Assembly (NCBI GenBank): GCA_039795165.1
Contig: JBDKER010000019.1
Span: forward strand, 19,443 to 83,442
Direction: 5' to 3'
Length of the DNA: 64,000 nucleotides
DNA from: V1-33 sp039795165
GTDB taxonomy: Bacteria; Verrucomicrobiota; Verrucomicrobiia; Verrucomicrobiales; V1-33
Part shown: positions 8,834-17,329 of the stretch, in pieces
Layout of the letters: the number at the start of each line of letters is the position of its first letter
Numbering within the stretch: position 1 is the first letter of the stretch
Position numbers and translations under genes: made by a program
Notes under the pieces: model-generated
Database searches by the model: none
Told to the model about the DNA's origin: nothing
Seen by the model: only the letters and a program-made list of their open reading frames with translations

Positions 8834-8901
8834 GCGCAGGCGGAAACGCGTGAGGCTGCCGCATTGACGGGTGGGCGGGGGATTTGGCAGTGTGGGGGAT
8901 C

Positions 8902-10251
8902 ATGAAAAGCACGCGCCGCCGACTTCTTGCTGTTTCCACACTGCCGCTGATTCTGCCATGGAGGCTGCGGGCGGCCGAGCAGGCCCCGTCCGCGCGGATC
9001 ACGATGGGGTTCATTGGCATGGGAGTGCAGGGCAGGGGATTGCTGGGAGGATTTCTGGGGAATCCCGAGGTTTCCGTGGTGGCGGTGTGCGATGTCGACG
9101 CGAACCGGCGCACTGCCGCCAAGCAGCAGGTGGAGAATCATTACGGACAGAACCGTCCCGCTGGCTGGAGCGGCTGCGAAGCCTACAATCATTTTGCCGA
9201 GCTGATTGCCCGGAAGGACATCGATGCCGTCTGCATTGCCACGCCGGACCACTGGCATGCCTTCATCACGGTGGCTGCGCTGCGGTCGGGCAAGGATGTG
9301 TACTGCGAGAAGCCGCTCACGCATAACATTCATGAAGCGATTGTGGTCATGAATGCGGCGAAGGAAGGCCGGCGGATTGTGCAGACTGGCAGCATGCAGC
9401 GGTCGATGGGGGAATTCCGGGTGGCCTGCGAACTCGTGCGCAATGGCGTGCTCGGGAAGATTTCGCATGTGCATGTCAACTTCAGTGGTCCGGCCAAGCC
9501 GAATGATCTCCCTGCCGAGGCGAAGGAGCCGGGGCTTGACTGGGACCTGTGGCTGGGGCCTGCGCCGGTGGCGGAATACAGTTCCGTGCTGTCGCCGCGC
9601 GGGGTGCATGGTCATTACCCGGCGTGGCGGGAATATGCCGAATACGGTGGCGGAGGCATGACGGATTTCGGGGCGCACCATCTGGACATTGCGCACTGGG
9701 GACTTGGGATGGACGGCAGTGGACCCGAGGAAGCGCGTCCCTCGCCGCAGGCCGCCGAGTTGTTTGCCGGGAAGAAGCCCGGCGAAATCCGGGGCACTGA
9801 ACTGACCTATCCTGGCGGGGTCGTCGTGAAGCAGGTTTCCGGCTACGGAGTCGAATTCTTCGGAAGCGAAGGCGTGGTGCGCGTCGACCGCGGCAGATTC
9901 GAACTGACACTCAAGGAAAAGGTGGTCGCGAAGAAATCCGGCGATGCCGACCGGGTCAGTGTGGAGAGTCAGTACATGCGTGCCGAGAAGGACCTCCTGG
10001 GCGATGCCAAAGTCCGGCTCGCGAAGAGCGGGAATCACCTTGCGGATTTCATTGCCGCCGTGCGGTCGCGTCAGGCCCCGGTTTCCGATGAAACGGCGGG
10101 TGGCTGCACCGCGATCGGATGTCATCTCATGGCCATGGCGAACCGGACTGGAAAGACCGTGCGCTGGGACCCCGTGAAGCGGCAGCTGGTCGGCGACGCC
10201 ATCGATGCGAAGGAACTGAGCCGTGCGTACCGCGGCGACTACCGGGTATGA
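8902..10251 (+). CDS. Exported Gfo/Idh/MocA-family oxidoreductase
   Basis: 449 residues. The N-terminus MKSTRRRLLAVSTLPLILPW is a twin-arginine-type signal ending near LRAAEQ, so the folded NAD(P)-bound enzyme is probably moved to the periplasm. The Rossmann site is GFIGMGVQGRG, and the family lysine is in EKPLTHN (E136-K137-P138). A histidine/aspartate-rich active region follows (GGMTDFGAHHLDIAHWG), typical of the sugar dehydrogenase group expanded in Planctomycetes and Verrucomicrobia. The sugar substrate is unknown. It overlaps the next gene by 4 bp (ATGA). The 68-bp gap upstream leaves room for its own promoter. Confidence 0.9.
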   Translation: MKSTRRRLLAVSTLPLILPWRLRAAEQAPSARITMGFIGMGVQGRGLLGGFLGNPEVSVVAVCDVDANRRTAAKQQVENHYGQNRPAGWSGCEAYNHFAELIARKDIDAVCIATPDHWHAFITVAALRSGKDVYCEKPLTHNIHEAIVVMNAAKEGRRIVQTGSMQRSMGEFRVACELVRNGVLGKISHVHVNFSGPAKPNDLPAEAKEPGLDWDLWLGPAPVAEYSSVLSPRGVHGHYPAWREYAEYGGGGMTDFGAHHLDIAHWGLGMDGSGPEEARPSPQAAELFAGKKPGEIRGTELTYPGGVVVKQVSGYGVEFFGSEGVVRVDRGRFELTLKEKVVAKKSGDADRVSVESQYMRAEKDLLGDAKVRLAKSGNHLADFIAAVRSRQAPVSDETAGGCTAIGCHLMAMANRTGKTVRWDPVKRQLVGDAIDAKELSRAYRGDYRV

Positions 10252-10697
10252 AGCCGAAGCCGCCCGAGGCCGTCGTGCTCATGGGATTGCCCGGAGCCGG
10301 GAAATCGACCTTCTGCCGCGAGCGTTTCTTCCGGAGTCATGTGCGCATCAATCTCGACATGCTGCGGACGCGGCGGCGCGAGCAATTGCTGCTGCGTGCG
10401 TGTCTGGACGGTCAGCAATCGTTTGTGATCGACAACACGAATCCTGGGCGGGCGGACCGGGCGAGGTATCTGGTGCCTGCGCGCGGGGCCGGATTTGTCT
10501 GCATTGGCTACTGGCTGCGGGCCGGGGTGGCCGAAGCGATGGAACGCAATGCGGAACGGAGCGGCCGCGAGCGCGTACCCGATGCCGCCGTGCGCGGAAC
10601 CGCGCGGAAGTTCGAGCCACCGGAATTGGCCGAGGGATTCGACGCGCTGCATGCGGTCGATCTGACGCCGGAGGGCTATGTGGTGACGGCGCTCTGA
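10248..10697 (+). CDS. P-loop kinase (polynucleotide kinase/zeta-toxin-like)
   Basis: 149 residues. Walker A GLPGAGKST is at residues 13-21, followed by RINLDMLRTRRREQLL and VIDNTNPGRADRARYL, which match the AAA_33 kinase module of T4 Pnk-type polynucleotide kinases and related small kinases (the DNTN motif). RNAERSGRERVP may be the lid. The true substrate (nucleic acid end, sugar or other) is unknown. It is translationally coupled to the oxidoreductase by a 4-bp overlap. No antitoxin partner is present, which argues against a zeta toxin. Confidence 0.78.
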   Translation: MKPKPPEAVVLMGLPGAGKSTFCRERFFRSHVRINLDMLRTRRREQLLLRACLDGQQSFVIDNTNPGRADRARYLVPARGAGFVCIGYWLRAGVAEAMERNAERSGRERVPDAAVRGTARKFEPPELAEGFDALHAVDLTPEGYVVTAL

Positions 10698-10722
10698 GGC
10701 GCGCGGAATCCGGCGGTTGGCG

Positions 10723-11643
10723 TCAGGCCCGCACGATTTCGACTGTGCAGTGGGCGCGGGCGGCCACGGCGGCGGCGACGGTGCCGAGGCGGCGGCGTTC
10801 GGCGTGGTGGCGTCCGCGGGCGGCGAGGAGGAGGCAGGAAGCCTTCTGATTTTCGGCTTCAGCGGGAATCAGGTCGCGTGGGTCGCCGTGGGCGATGGCC
10901 GTGCCGGTTTCATGACCGTGGGCGTGCAGGATGGCGGTGGCTTCCGCGAGGGCGGCTTCGGCGGCCGCGGCTTCGTGTTTCACGGTCTCGCCGAGGACGG
11001 CGGCACCACCGAGCGCCTGCCAGAGCGTGGCGGTTAGGAATTGGGAATCGATGACCGTGAGGCAGGTGAAGTGCGTGCCGGCAGGCCATGGACGGGCCGC
11101 GATGCTGCGGACGGCGGCGCGGCAGGCATCCGATCCATCGATGCCGACGACCACGCGCGGCGTCTTGATGATCTCCGTGATCGGGCGGACGATGCGCACC
11201 GAGCAATGGGCTTCCTGGAGGGCCTTCTGGGCGACACTGCCGAGGAAGAAGCGGGCCATGCCGCTGCGGTTGTGCGAGCCGGTCACGATGAGGTCGGCGC
11301 GTTCGTCTTCGGCCAGCTGCACGACGCCCCATGCGGGCGTGTCGGCAATGCTGCGGGCCGTGATTTTCCATGGCTTGCCGAGGACGCGGACGAGCGTGGC
11401 TCCTTCGTCGGCCCGCTGCTGTGCGGCGTCGACGAGCGACTGTGCCGCGCGGCGCATATCGATGACCGGTTCCGGGAGGCCCGTGCCGAGGGCCATGTCG
11501 CCGATGGCGGAACCTGGTGGCACAAGGATGTCGGCGAACGAAGCGACGATCACTTCCGTGTTGTCCGGGAGGGCGGCGCTGGCGAGCTGGGTGAGAGCGA
11601 AGCGCGAGCAGGGTTCGGCGTCGTATGCGGCGATGACTTTCAT
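10723..11643 (-). CDS. Tandem universal stress protein (UspA x2)
   Basis: 306 residues with two Usp domains, about 1-152 and 158-306. The first ends with a canonical ATP-binding G-2x-G-9x-G-S pattern (GSHNRSGMARFFLGSV). In the second, the corresponding segment ARGRHHAERRRLGTV lacks the first spacing, so nucleotide binding there may be lost. These are cytoplasmic stress-response proteins of unclear biochemistry. It is the last gene of a compact minus-strand run starting at 15993; the propeller gene ends 35 bp upstream. Confidence 0.9.
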   Translation of the reverse strand: MKVIAAYDAEPCSRFALTQLASAALPDNTEVIVASFADILVPPGSAIGDMALGTGLPEPVIDMRRAAQSLVDAAQQRADEGATLVRVLGKPWKITARSIADTPAWGVVQLAEDERADLIVTGSHNRSGMARFFLGSVAQKALQEAHCSVRIVRPITEIIKTPRVVVGIDGSDACRAAVRSIAARPWPAGTHFTCLTVIDSQFLTATLWQALGGAAVLGETVKHEAAAAEAALAEATAILHAHGHETGTAIAHGDPRDLIPAEAENQKASCLLLAARGRHHAERRRLGTVAAAVAARAHCTVEIVRA

Positions 11644-11678
11644 GCGGATTCGGAAGGTTGCGGGGGAATGTGGTCAGC

Positions 11679-12947
11679 TTACTCCGGTTTCGCGATGCAG
11701 TACAGGTGAGTTCTCGTGCGCAGGTAGAGGCAGTTTCCGGCGGCGACGGGCGACGCCATGAGGCCGTCGTCGAGGCGGTTCACGGCTATCTTCGTGAAGG
11801 TGCGGTCGGGTTGGACGACGGTGGTGTCGCCGCGTTCCGTGGAGAAGAAGAGTTTGCCATCGGCGAAGAGCGGGGAAGCGCTGATGCTGCCGCCCGTGCG
11901 TTCGCTGAAGAGCAGGGAGCCATCCGCGGGGTCGATGGCTCCGATGAGTCCCTGATCCGAGGTCGTGAAGATGAGGCCGCCGGCGACGATGGGAGACGAT
12001 CGCGTGGGGATGTTCTTGGTCTGTTCCCAGACGAGTTGTCCTGTGATGTCGCCGGTGGTGGCGGCGGTGATGCGGAATGCCTGGAGGTTGGCTTTGCCGT
12101 GGCCTGTGTTGATGGCGACGAGGTTTCCGGCGACTGCGGGGAGCGATGCATTGGAGAATCCCTTGTAGGTCGTGCGCCAGATTTCGCGGCCGTTGTCCGG
12201 GTCGTAGGCGACCGTGGCCTTGCTGCTGCTGCTGACGATCTGGGGTTTGCCATCGACTTCGACGAGCATGGGGGTGGTGTAGGATTTCCGGTAGTCGCCA
12301 TTGTCGACCGGTTTGCCATCGGCACCGAGGTCATCGAATTCCGTATTGCGGTCCGTGCGCCAGCGGGTGGCACCGGTGGCCTTGTCGAGGGCGCAGAGGT
12401 ACTGGACATCGACCCCGTCCATGGTCAGGATGATGGTATCCTTCCAGTTGAAGAGCGAGGAACCGGGGCCGCGGTAATGACGGCAGGGAAGGTCTGTGCG
12501 TTTCCAGAGCACCCGGAAATCATCCGTCGCCAGACAGGCCGTTCCGTAGCTCCCAAAATGCAGAAAGACCCGTCCGTCCTCCAGCCATCCGGTCGGGCTG
12601 GCATAGCCATTCATGTCATTGCCGAGCGGTTCCGGTTTGTCGGCATGGAAGAGTTTGGTTTCGTGCAGCACGCGGCCCGTGGCGCGGTCGAGGCAGAGGG
12701 CGAAGAAATCGTGTCCGTCTTCCGTGGCGGTGGTGAGCCAGATCTGATTGCCGTGGACGAGCGGGGTGGACCATCCGCGGTGCGGGACCGGGGTTTTCCA
12801 GCGGACGTTCTCCGTTTCGCTCCATGTCTTCGGGAGGTTGGCGGCGTCGGCGTGACCATTGCCATGAGGACCACGGAAGCCGGGCCACGAATCCGCTGCG
12901 GCGAGCGGGAGAAGCGGCAGGAACAGGAAGGAAAGCAGGTGTTTCAT
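11679..12947 (-). CDS. Secreted PQQ-like beta-propeller protein
   Basis: 422 residues. A short Sec signal (MKHLLSFLFLPLLPLAAA) precedes DSWPGFRGPHGNGH, the same family opening as the protein at 4840-6123. Blades show LCLDRATGRVLHET, LDKATGATRWRTD, YDPDNGREIWRTT and IDPADGSLLFSERT. The final line YLRTRTHLYCIAKPE closes the propeller. It is probably a periplasmic binding or scaffold propeller rather than a dehydrogenase, since no quinoprotein active site is seen. It begins 30 bp after the HAD gene upstream and appears part of that operon. Confidence 0.87.
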   Translation of the reverse strand: MKHLLSFLFLPLLPLAAADSWPGFRGPHGNGHADAANLPKTWSETENVRWKTPVPHRGWSTPLVHGNQIWLTTATEDGHDFFALCLDRATGRVLHETKLFHADKPEPLGNDMNGYASPTGWLEDGRVFLHFGSYGTACLATDDFRVLWKRTDLPCRHYRGPGSSLFNWKDTIILTMDGVDVQYLCALDKATGATRWRTDRNTEFDDLGADGKPVDNGDYRKSYTTPMLVEVDGKPQIVSSSSKATVAYDPDNGREIWRTTYKGFSNASLPAVAGNLVAINTGHGKANLQAFRITAATTGDITGQLVWEQTKNIPTRSSPIVAGGLIFTTSDQGLIGAIDPADGSLLFSERTGGSISASPLFADGKLFFSTERGDTTVVQPDRTFTKIAVNRLDDGLMASPVAAGNCLYLRTRTHLYCIAKPE

Positions 12948-12977
12948 GGGATCGCGTCAATGGTGGGGCGGTTGGAA

Positions 12978-13691
12978 TCATTCCGCCATGTCCGGGGTGG
13001 GCGTATTTGCGGACGGCGGGGCGGGCCAGAGCGAGCGGATGCGGTCGAGTGGGAGATCCGTGAGGCTGGCGACGGCGAGGTCGGCATCGGGAAAGGATGT
13101 GATGGGATGCGTGGTGGCCACGGCGATGGTGCGGCAGCCGGCTGCTCTTGCGGCGGCGATGCCAGCGTGGGCGTCTTCGATCACGAAGCAGAGTTCGGGG
13201 GCCACGCCGATGCGTGCGGCCGCGCAGAGGAAGACATCGGGGGCCGGCTTGCCGCGGCTGACGTCTTCCGAGGCTGCGATGGCATGGAAGAATCGGGCGA
13301 GGCCGGTGACTTCGATGATGAGGTCGATGTTGGCGCGTTCGGTGGAGGAACCGACGGCGCAGGGAATGCCGGCGGCCTGCAGTTCCTCGAGGAGTTCGCG
13401 GATTCCGGGGAGCGGGCTGATGCCATCGCGGCGGAGGATCTCGCGGTAGAGGGCTTCCTTGCGGTTGCCGAGAGCCTTGATGGTGGCGGTGTCGTCCGCG
13501 GCGGCCCAGTTCGTGAATTCCGGAATGATGCGGTCATTGCGCATGCCGAAGGTGGCCTTGAAGAATCCATCGGGCAATTCCGTGCCGAGTTCCGCGGCGA
13601 GGAGGTGCCATGAAGCTTCGTGGGCGTCGTGTGAATCGATGACCACGCCATCCCAGTCGAAGAGTGCGCCGTGCGGAGGAAGTGATTTCAT
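12978..13691 (-). CDS. HAD phosphatase, beta-phosphoglucomutase-like
   Basis: 237 residues. HAD motif I is FDWDGVVIDS (D12 nucleophile, D14 acid/base), motif II is AVGSSTERAN, motif III lysine is in RGKPAPDVF, and motif IV is VIEDAHAGIAAARAAG. The helical cap between residues 20 and 85 fits the beta-PGM/phosphatase subfamily I. All catalytic residues are present, so it is likely an active sugar-phosphate phosphatase or mutase; substrate unknown. It overlaps the upstream HAD gene by 4 bp, and 30 bp separate it from the propeller gene. Confidence 0.88.
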   Translation of the reverse strand: MKSLPPHGALFDWDGVVIDSHDAHEASWHLLAAELGTELPDGFFKATFGMRNDRIIPEFTNWAAADDTATIKALGNRKEALYREILRRDGISPLPGIRELLEELQAAGIPCAVGSSTERANIDLIIEVTGLARFFHAIAASEDVSRGKPAPDVFLCAAARIGVAPELCFVIEDAHAGIAAARAAGCRTIAVATTHPITSFPDADLAVASLTDLPLDRIRSLWPAPPSANTPTPDMAE

Positions 13692-14311
13692 GAAAAGTGG
13701 AGGGTGAGCAGGTGGGAAAGGTCGTCGACCATGAGGTCGGGCTCGGCTGTGGCGATGACTTCCGGGTATTCGTATCCGGTGAGGACAGCGACCGAGCGGA
13801 TGCCGCCGGCGCGGGCGGTTTCGATATCGTGGCGCATGTCGCCGATCATGATGGTGTGGGCGGGTTCGAGTCCGTGCTGTGCGAGGATGGGAGAGATGTG
13901 CTCGCGTTTGTCGTGCACGCCCGCATGAATCCGTTCGAAGAAGTGGGCGAGTCCGAGGTCGCGTGCCTGTTTTTCGACGGCCTGCTGCGGGGCGCTGGAG
14001 AGAACGAAGAGGCGGAGTCCGCCGGCCGCGCAGGCTTCGAGGTAGTCGCGGGCGTGCGGGATGAGGCTGACAGGTTCGCGGGAACCATGGAAGGCGCGGT
14101 GCCAGATGGGATCGAGTTCGGCGAGGGTGACGCCCGGCAGGTGTTCTTCGTAATAGCCTCTGAAGGGCAGGCGGAAGGAGCGGCGGAATTCCTCGCGCGA
14201 CATGGCCGGGCGACCGAAGTGCTGCAGCACGGTATTGGTGGCGTCGAGGACGGGAGGCAGGTCATCGACGAGCGTTCCGGACCAGTCGAAGAGGATGCTG
14301 CGTGGTGTCAT
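13688..14311 (-). CDS. HAD-family protein with Ser in place of second catalytic Asp
   Basis: 207 residues from the ATG at 14311 (MTPRSILFDWSGTLVDD). HAD motif I reads DWSGT: D9 is present but the general acid/base at position +2 is Ser11. Motif II is FVLSSAP, a motif III lysine may be in VHDKREHI, and motif IV is IGDMRHDIETARAGG. It resembles phosphoglycolate phosphatase in length. The Asp-to-Ser change would be expected to weaken phosphomonoesterase activity unless another residue substitutes, as in phosphonatases which carry Ala there. It is coupled on both sides by 4-bp overlaps. Confidence 0.83.
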   Translation of the reverse strand: MTPRSILFDWSGTLVDDLPPVLDATNTVLQHFGRPAMSREEFRRSFRLPFRGYYEEHLPGVTLAELDPIWHRAFHGSREPVSLIPHARDYLEACAAGGLRLFVLSSAPQQAVEKQARDLGLAHFFERIHAGVHDKREHISPILAQHGLEPAHTIMIGDMRHDIETARAGGIRSVAVLTGYEYPEVIATAEPDLMVDDLSHLLTLHFS

Positions 14312-15993
14312 GCCGAACCCGTGTCCTGCGCCGCAGATCCTGCAAGGGCGGGACGGCGGCGCGGGCCATTGAGGAACGTTCCCAGCGGAGTGGGCCGGAC
14401 GAGGTAGCGGTACGACAGCAGGAGCAATCCGATGATGACCGCAGAGAGGAGCGGGAGCTTCACCATGGCCGGCACGGGCCACACGCGGACAGCATCCTGG
14501 GCGAGGATGACAAGCGGCAGGTGCGCGAGGTAGAGCCAGTAAGCCGAATCCGAAAGCCAGCGGATCCGCGGGCTCGCCTTTGTGACGAGGGCTCCGAACA
14601 GACCCAGCCATGCGAAGGTCATGAGCCATGCGTAGAGCGACTGCAGGAAATCGGATAGCAGATGACGGCTGGCATCGGGAAGTGCGGTAAACCAACCGAA
14701 GCGGCCGGTGGCAGCATCGAGTGCCGGAAAGAAGACAGCGAGGGCCAGGACCATCCAGGCCGGCCAGTGGCGCAGTGGCGGGGAAGAAGCCGAAGGATTG
14801 GCGAACCAGAAGATTCCGAACGTGAAGAAGACCGCGTAGTAGGCGAAGACGCGGGGGAACGGAATGAGGCCCATGGACGTGTCCGGCCCGAACGCTTCCG
14901 GCGATCTCATCATGTGATGCTGGCAGAGCATGGTGAGTGGCACGAGCCAGATGAGCGCGCGCGGCGGGAGGATCCAGCGGTCGGGAATGCGCCAGCGGAA
15001 GAGCTTTGGGAAGAGCGCAGCGAGGATCGCGAAGGCCACCACCAGCCACCAGAGAATCCACAGGAACCACAGAAAGGTAAACGTCGGCGCATTCATGAGA
15101 TCGTTCCATGAGACCCCACGCTCAGCCTGCGCGGTCGCCGCTGCGGGATCGGATCCGAGCAGGCGCAGGGCAGCCGTGCGGCCGATGGCCACCTTGGAGG
15201 GGTCCGCTTCGATGGCGAGGAGCCGGGCCACGAAGGGAACGAAGTCGGGATTGCTGCGCGCACTGTCTGCGGGCACCTCGCCATTGCCGGACCTTGCCTG
15301 CGGGTCGGCTCCCTTGTCGAGCAGGACCGAAACAATGTCCGGCCGTCCGAGAAAGGCGGCCGCATGAAGGGCCGTGCCGCCGTCCCGGTTGCGGGCATTG
15401 GGATCAGCCCCTGCTCCGAGTAGAGTATGGAGAGCACTGGCGTCGCCCAGAATGGCTGCCCATGTCAGCGGCGTGAATCCATGCACCGGGTGAAGCATCG
15501 TGAGCGACTCGGGATTTTCCAGATGCCCGGCAAGGGCGGTGGCATCGCCTTGCCGGATAGCCGACCAGATCGTGCCGCTGGCGGCATCTCCGAGGGCGGC
15601 AGCCGGTGTTTCTGCTGAACGTTTTGCGAAGACGTAGCCGACCGACCATTCCATGGCTTTGCCGATCGTGAAGAGGGCGACGAGGCAGGGCAGGAGAACG
15701 CGCAGGAAGCGGTGCTTCAGGAGTTGAGCCGTTCCGCGTTTCTGCCAGAGCATGGCCGTGAAGAATCCACTCACGAGCATGAAGAGGGGCATGCGGAATC
15801 CATGAACCGCGGCCTGGAAATGGTACGCCGCCACGGATCGCTGCGTATCTTCGACCAGCCACGTCAGGCCTTCGGCGAAGGAGAGCGCCGCATGATAGAC
15901 AATCCCGAGAAGCATGGCCGCGGCCCGCAGCGCATCGAGATCGTGGCGGCGTGGATCTGGAACGGGATCAGGAAAGTTGGGGTCGGCTGACAT
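14308..15993 (-). CDS. Membrane acyltransferase (OpgC/acyltransferase-3 type) with inserted ankyrin repeats
   Basis: 561 residues from ATG 15993 (MSADPNFPDPVP). The N-terminal RRHDLDALRAAAMLLGIVYHAAL and MLVSGFFTAMLW are the opening helices of acyltransferase-3/OpgC proteins, which acylate periplasmic or envelope glycans. The C-terminal part (about 290-545) holds eight or so further helices, ending with LSDSAYWLYLAHLPLVI. Between helix groups, at about residues 165-245, there are two to three ankyrin repeats (TPLTWAAILGDASALHTLL; TALHAAAFLGRPDIVSVLL). This insertion is unusual. It heads a minus-strand operon and overlaps the HAD gene by 4 bp. Confidence 0.86.
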   Translation of the reverse strand: MSADPNFPDPVPDPRRHDLDALRAAAMLLGIVYHAALSFAEGLTWLVEDTQRSVAAYHFQAAVHGFRMPLFMLVSGFFTAMLWQKRGTAQLLKHRFLRVLLPCLVALFTIGKAMEWSVGYVFAKRSAETPAAALGDAASGTIWSAIRQGDATALAGHLENPESLTMLHPVHGFTPLTWAAILGDASALHTLLGAGADPNARNRDGGTALHAAAFLGRPDIVSVLLDKGADPQARSGNGEVPADSARSNPDFVPFVARLLAIEADPSKVAIGRTAALRLLGSDPAAATAQAERGVSWNDLMNAPTFTFLWFLWILWWLVVAFAILAALFPKLFRWRIPDRWILPPRALIWLVPLTMLCQHHMMRSPEAFGPDTSMGLIPFPRVFAYYAVFFTFGIFWFANPSASSPPLRHWPAWMVLALAVFFPALDAATGRFGWFTALPDASRHLLSDFLQSLYAWLMTFAWLGLFGALVTKASPRIRWLSDSAYWLYLAHLPLVILAQDAVRVWPVPAMVKLPLLSAVIIGLLLLSYRYLVRPTPLGTFLNGPRRRPALAGSAAQDTGSA

Positions 15994-16233
15994 GCGGATG
16001 GATGGAACGGAAACAAGGCGATCCTGCCAGCAAGTCCGGCCCGCATCCATTTCATTCTCATGGCACGAACGCAGCAGCAGAGCGGCAAGCGGGACCCTGT
16101 GCGTGCCGGGGAGAAGGCACGCGGCGACCCGTTGGTTTCTCCGCATGTCCGGATGCGCCCGGGCCGGGCGGTTTTCTGACGCGATTAGCTGTTGCCAAGC
16201 CGGGCGCATTGCGGAGTGGCGAGCATACGCACG

Positions 16234-17307
16234 ATGATTTCCGGGGAATACAGTTACCACGACGACGATCCACTGCTGGGACCGATGGTGCGGTACCTGC
16301 GGGGGCATCCGAAACGTGTGGTTTTCCCGGACGGTCAGGACATCCGCGTCCTGCGGGCCGCCGCAGAACTCGTGAAGCTCGAAGCCGTCGCTCCGATCCT
16401 GCTCGGTCAGCGGGCCGCCATTCAGTCGCTGGCCCGCGAGCACGGCATCCCGCTTGATCTTATCGGGATTGTCGATCCGGAATCGAGTCACGATTTCGAC
16501 CGTTTCTGTGAATTGTACCGCAAGGTGAGCCGGTACCGGAAGGCGGGGTCGGCGGACCCCCGGGAAGTGATGCGGCTGCCTGGGTATTTTGCGGCCATGA
16601 TGCTGCAGTATGGCTATGCCGACGGATCGGTCGGGGGGAATCAGACGCTTCCCGCGGCGTGGTTCCGGGCGCTGCAGCATCTCATCAGGCGTCTGCCCGA
16701 CTGCGAAACCGTGTCGAGTTGCGTGCCGCTTCGTCTGCCGGGCCGTCCCGACCTTGGCAGTGGCGGGCTGCTCGTGCTGGCGGATTGTGCGGTCATTCCG
16801 GTGCCGACGGTAGCGCAGTTGGCGATGATTGCGGTGGAATCGGCGAAGGTGGCGGCGGCCCTGCTGCGGGAGCCCCCGCGGGTGGCGATGATCAGTTTTT
16901 CGACGCGCGGCAGTGTTTCGCATCCCTCCGTGCAGAAGGTCACGGCGGCGACCGGACTGGCCCGCGAACGCCTGCGTGCCCTCCGCATCGATGCGGAAAT
17001 CGATGGCGAACTGGAAGTCGATGCCGCTCTGAATCCGGAAACCGCGAGGCTCAAGGCTCCGGGGAGCCCGCTGCGGGGTCGTGCCAATGTGCTCGTTTTC
17101 CCGGGACTCAGTACCGCGCATTCCGCCTTCAAGTTGCTGGAATGCACGGGCCGCGCGGAATCGGCGGGGCATCAGGTGCTGGGACTGGCGCGACCTGCGG
17201 CGCAGATTTCCCGCGCCTCCTCATGGAGCACGGTGTTTGCCGCCGCTCTTGCCGTGGCCATGCGTTCGGTGGCCTACCGCGCGGTCATTGCAGGCGAGCC
17301 GAACTGA
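16234..17307 (+). CDS. Phosphotransacetylase-family protein with altered active site
   Basis: 357 residues, start ATG 16234 (MISGEYSYHDDDPLLG). Overall order matches the Pta catalytic domain: RVVFPDGQDIRVLRAA, GYADGSVGG, ADCAVIPVPTVAQLA, VAMISFSTRGS, LKAPGSPLRGRANVLVFPGL. Several conserved positions differ: SGAVHTT is replaced by GGNQTLP, FPDLNTGN by FPGLSTAH. In the C-terminal SRG...D motif the Ser-Arg is kept but the position of the proposed catalytic Asp (D316 in Methanosarcina Pta) is Thr. It may use another acyl group or be non-catalytic. It is divergent from the acyltransferase, with 240 bp between and no recognised site in that gap. Confidence 0.8.
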   Translation: MISGEYSYHDDDPLLGPMVRYLRGHPKRVVFPDGQDIRVLRAAAELVKLEAVAPILLGQRAAIQSLAREHGIPLDLIGIVDPESSHDFDRFCELYRKVSRYRKAGSADPREVMRLPGYFAAMMLQYGYADGSVGGNQTLPAAWFRALQHLIRRLPDCETVSSCVPLRLPGRPDLGSGGLLVLADCAVIPVPTVAQLAMIAVESAKVAAALLREPPRVAMISFSTRGSVSHPSVQKVTAATGLARERLRALRIDAEIDGELEVDAALNPETARLKAPGSPLRGRANVLVFPGLSTAHSAFKLLECTGRAESAGHQVLGLARPAAQISRASSWSTVFAAALAVAMRSVAYRAVIAGEPN

Positions 17308-17329
17308 TTCCTTGTCAATCCGCGGGCGC

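Noticed and set aside
10248..10697. Zeta-type toxin
   Set aside because: The P-loop kinase has no epsilon-like antitoxin next to it and is coupled to a metabolic oxidoreductase.
15994..16233. Small gene or RNA in the 240-bp acyltransferase/pta gap, the largest in the window
   Set aside because: No convincing ORF, hairpin or promoter pair was seen.
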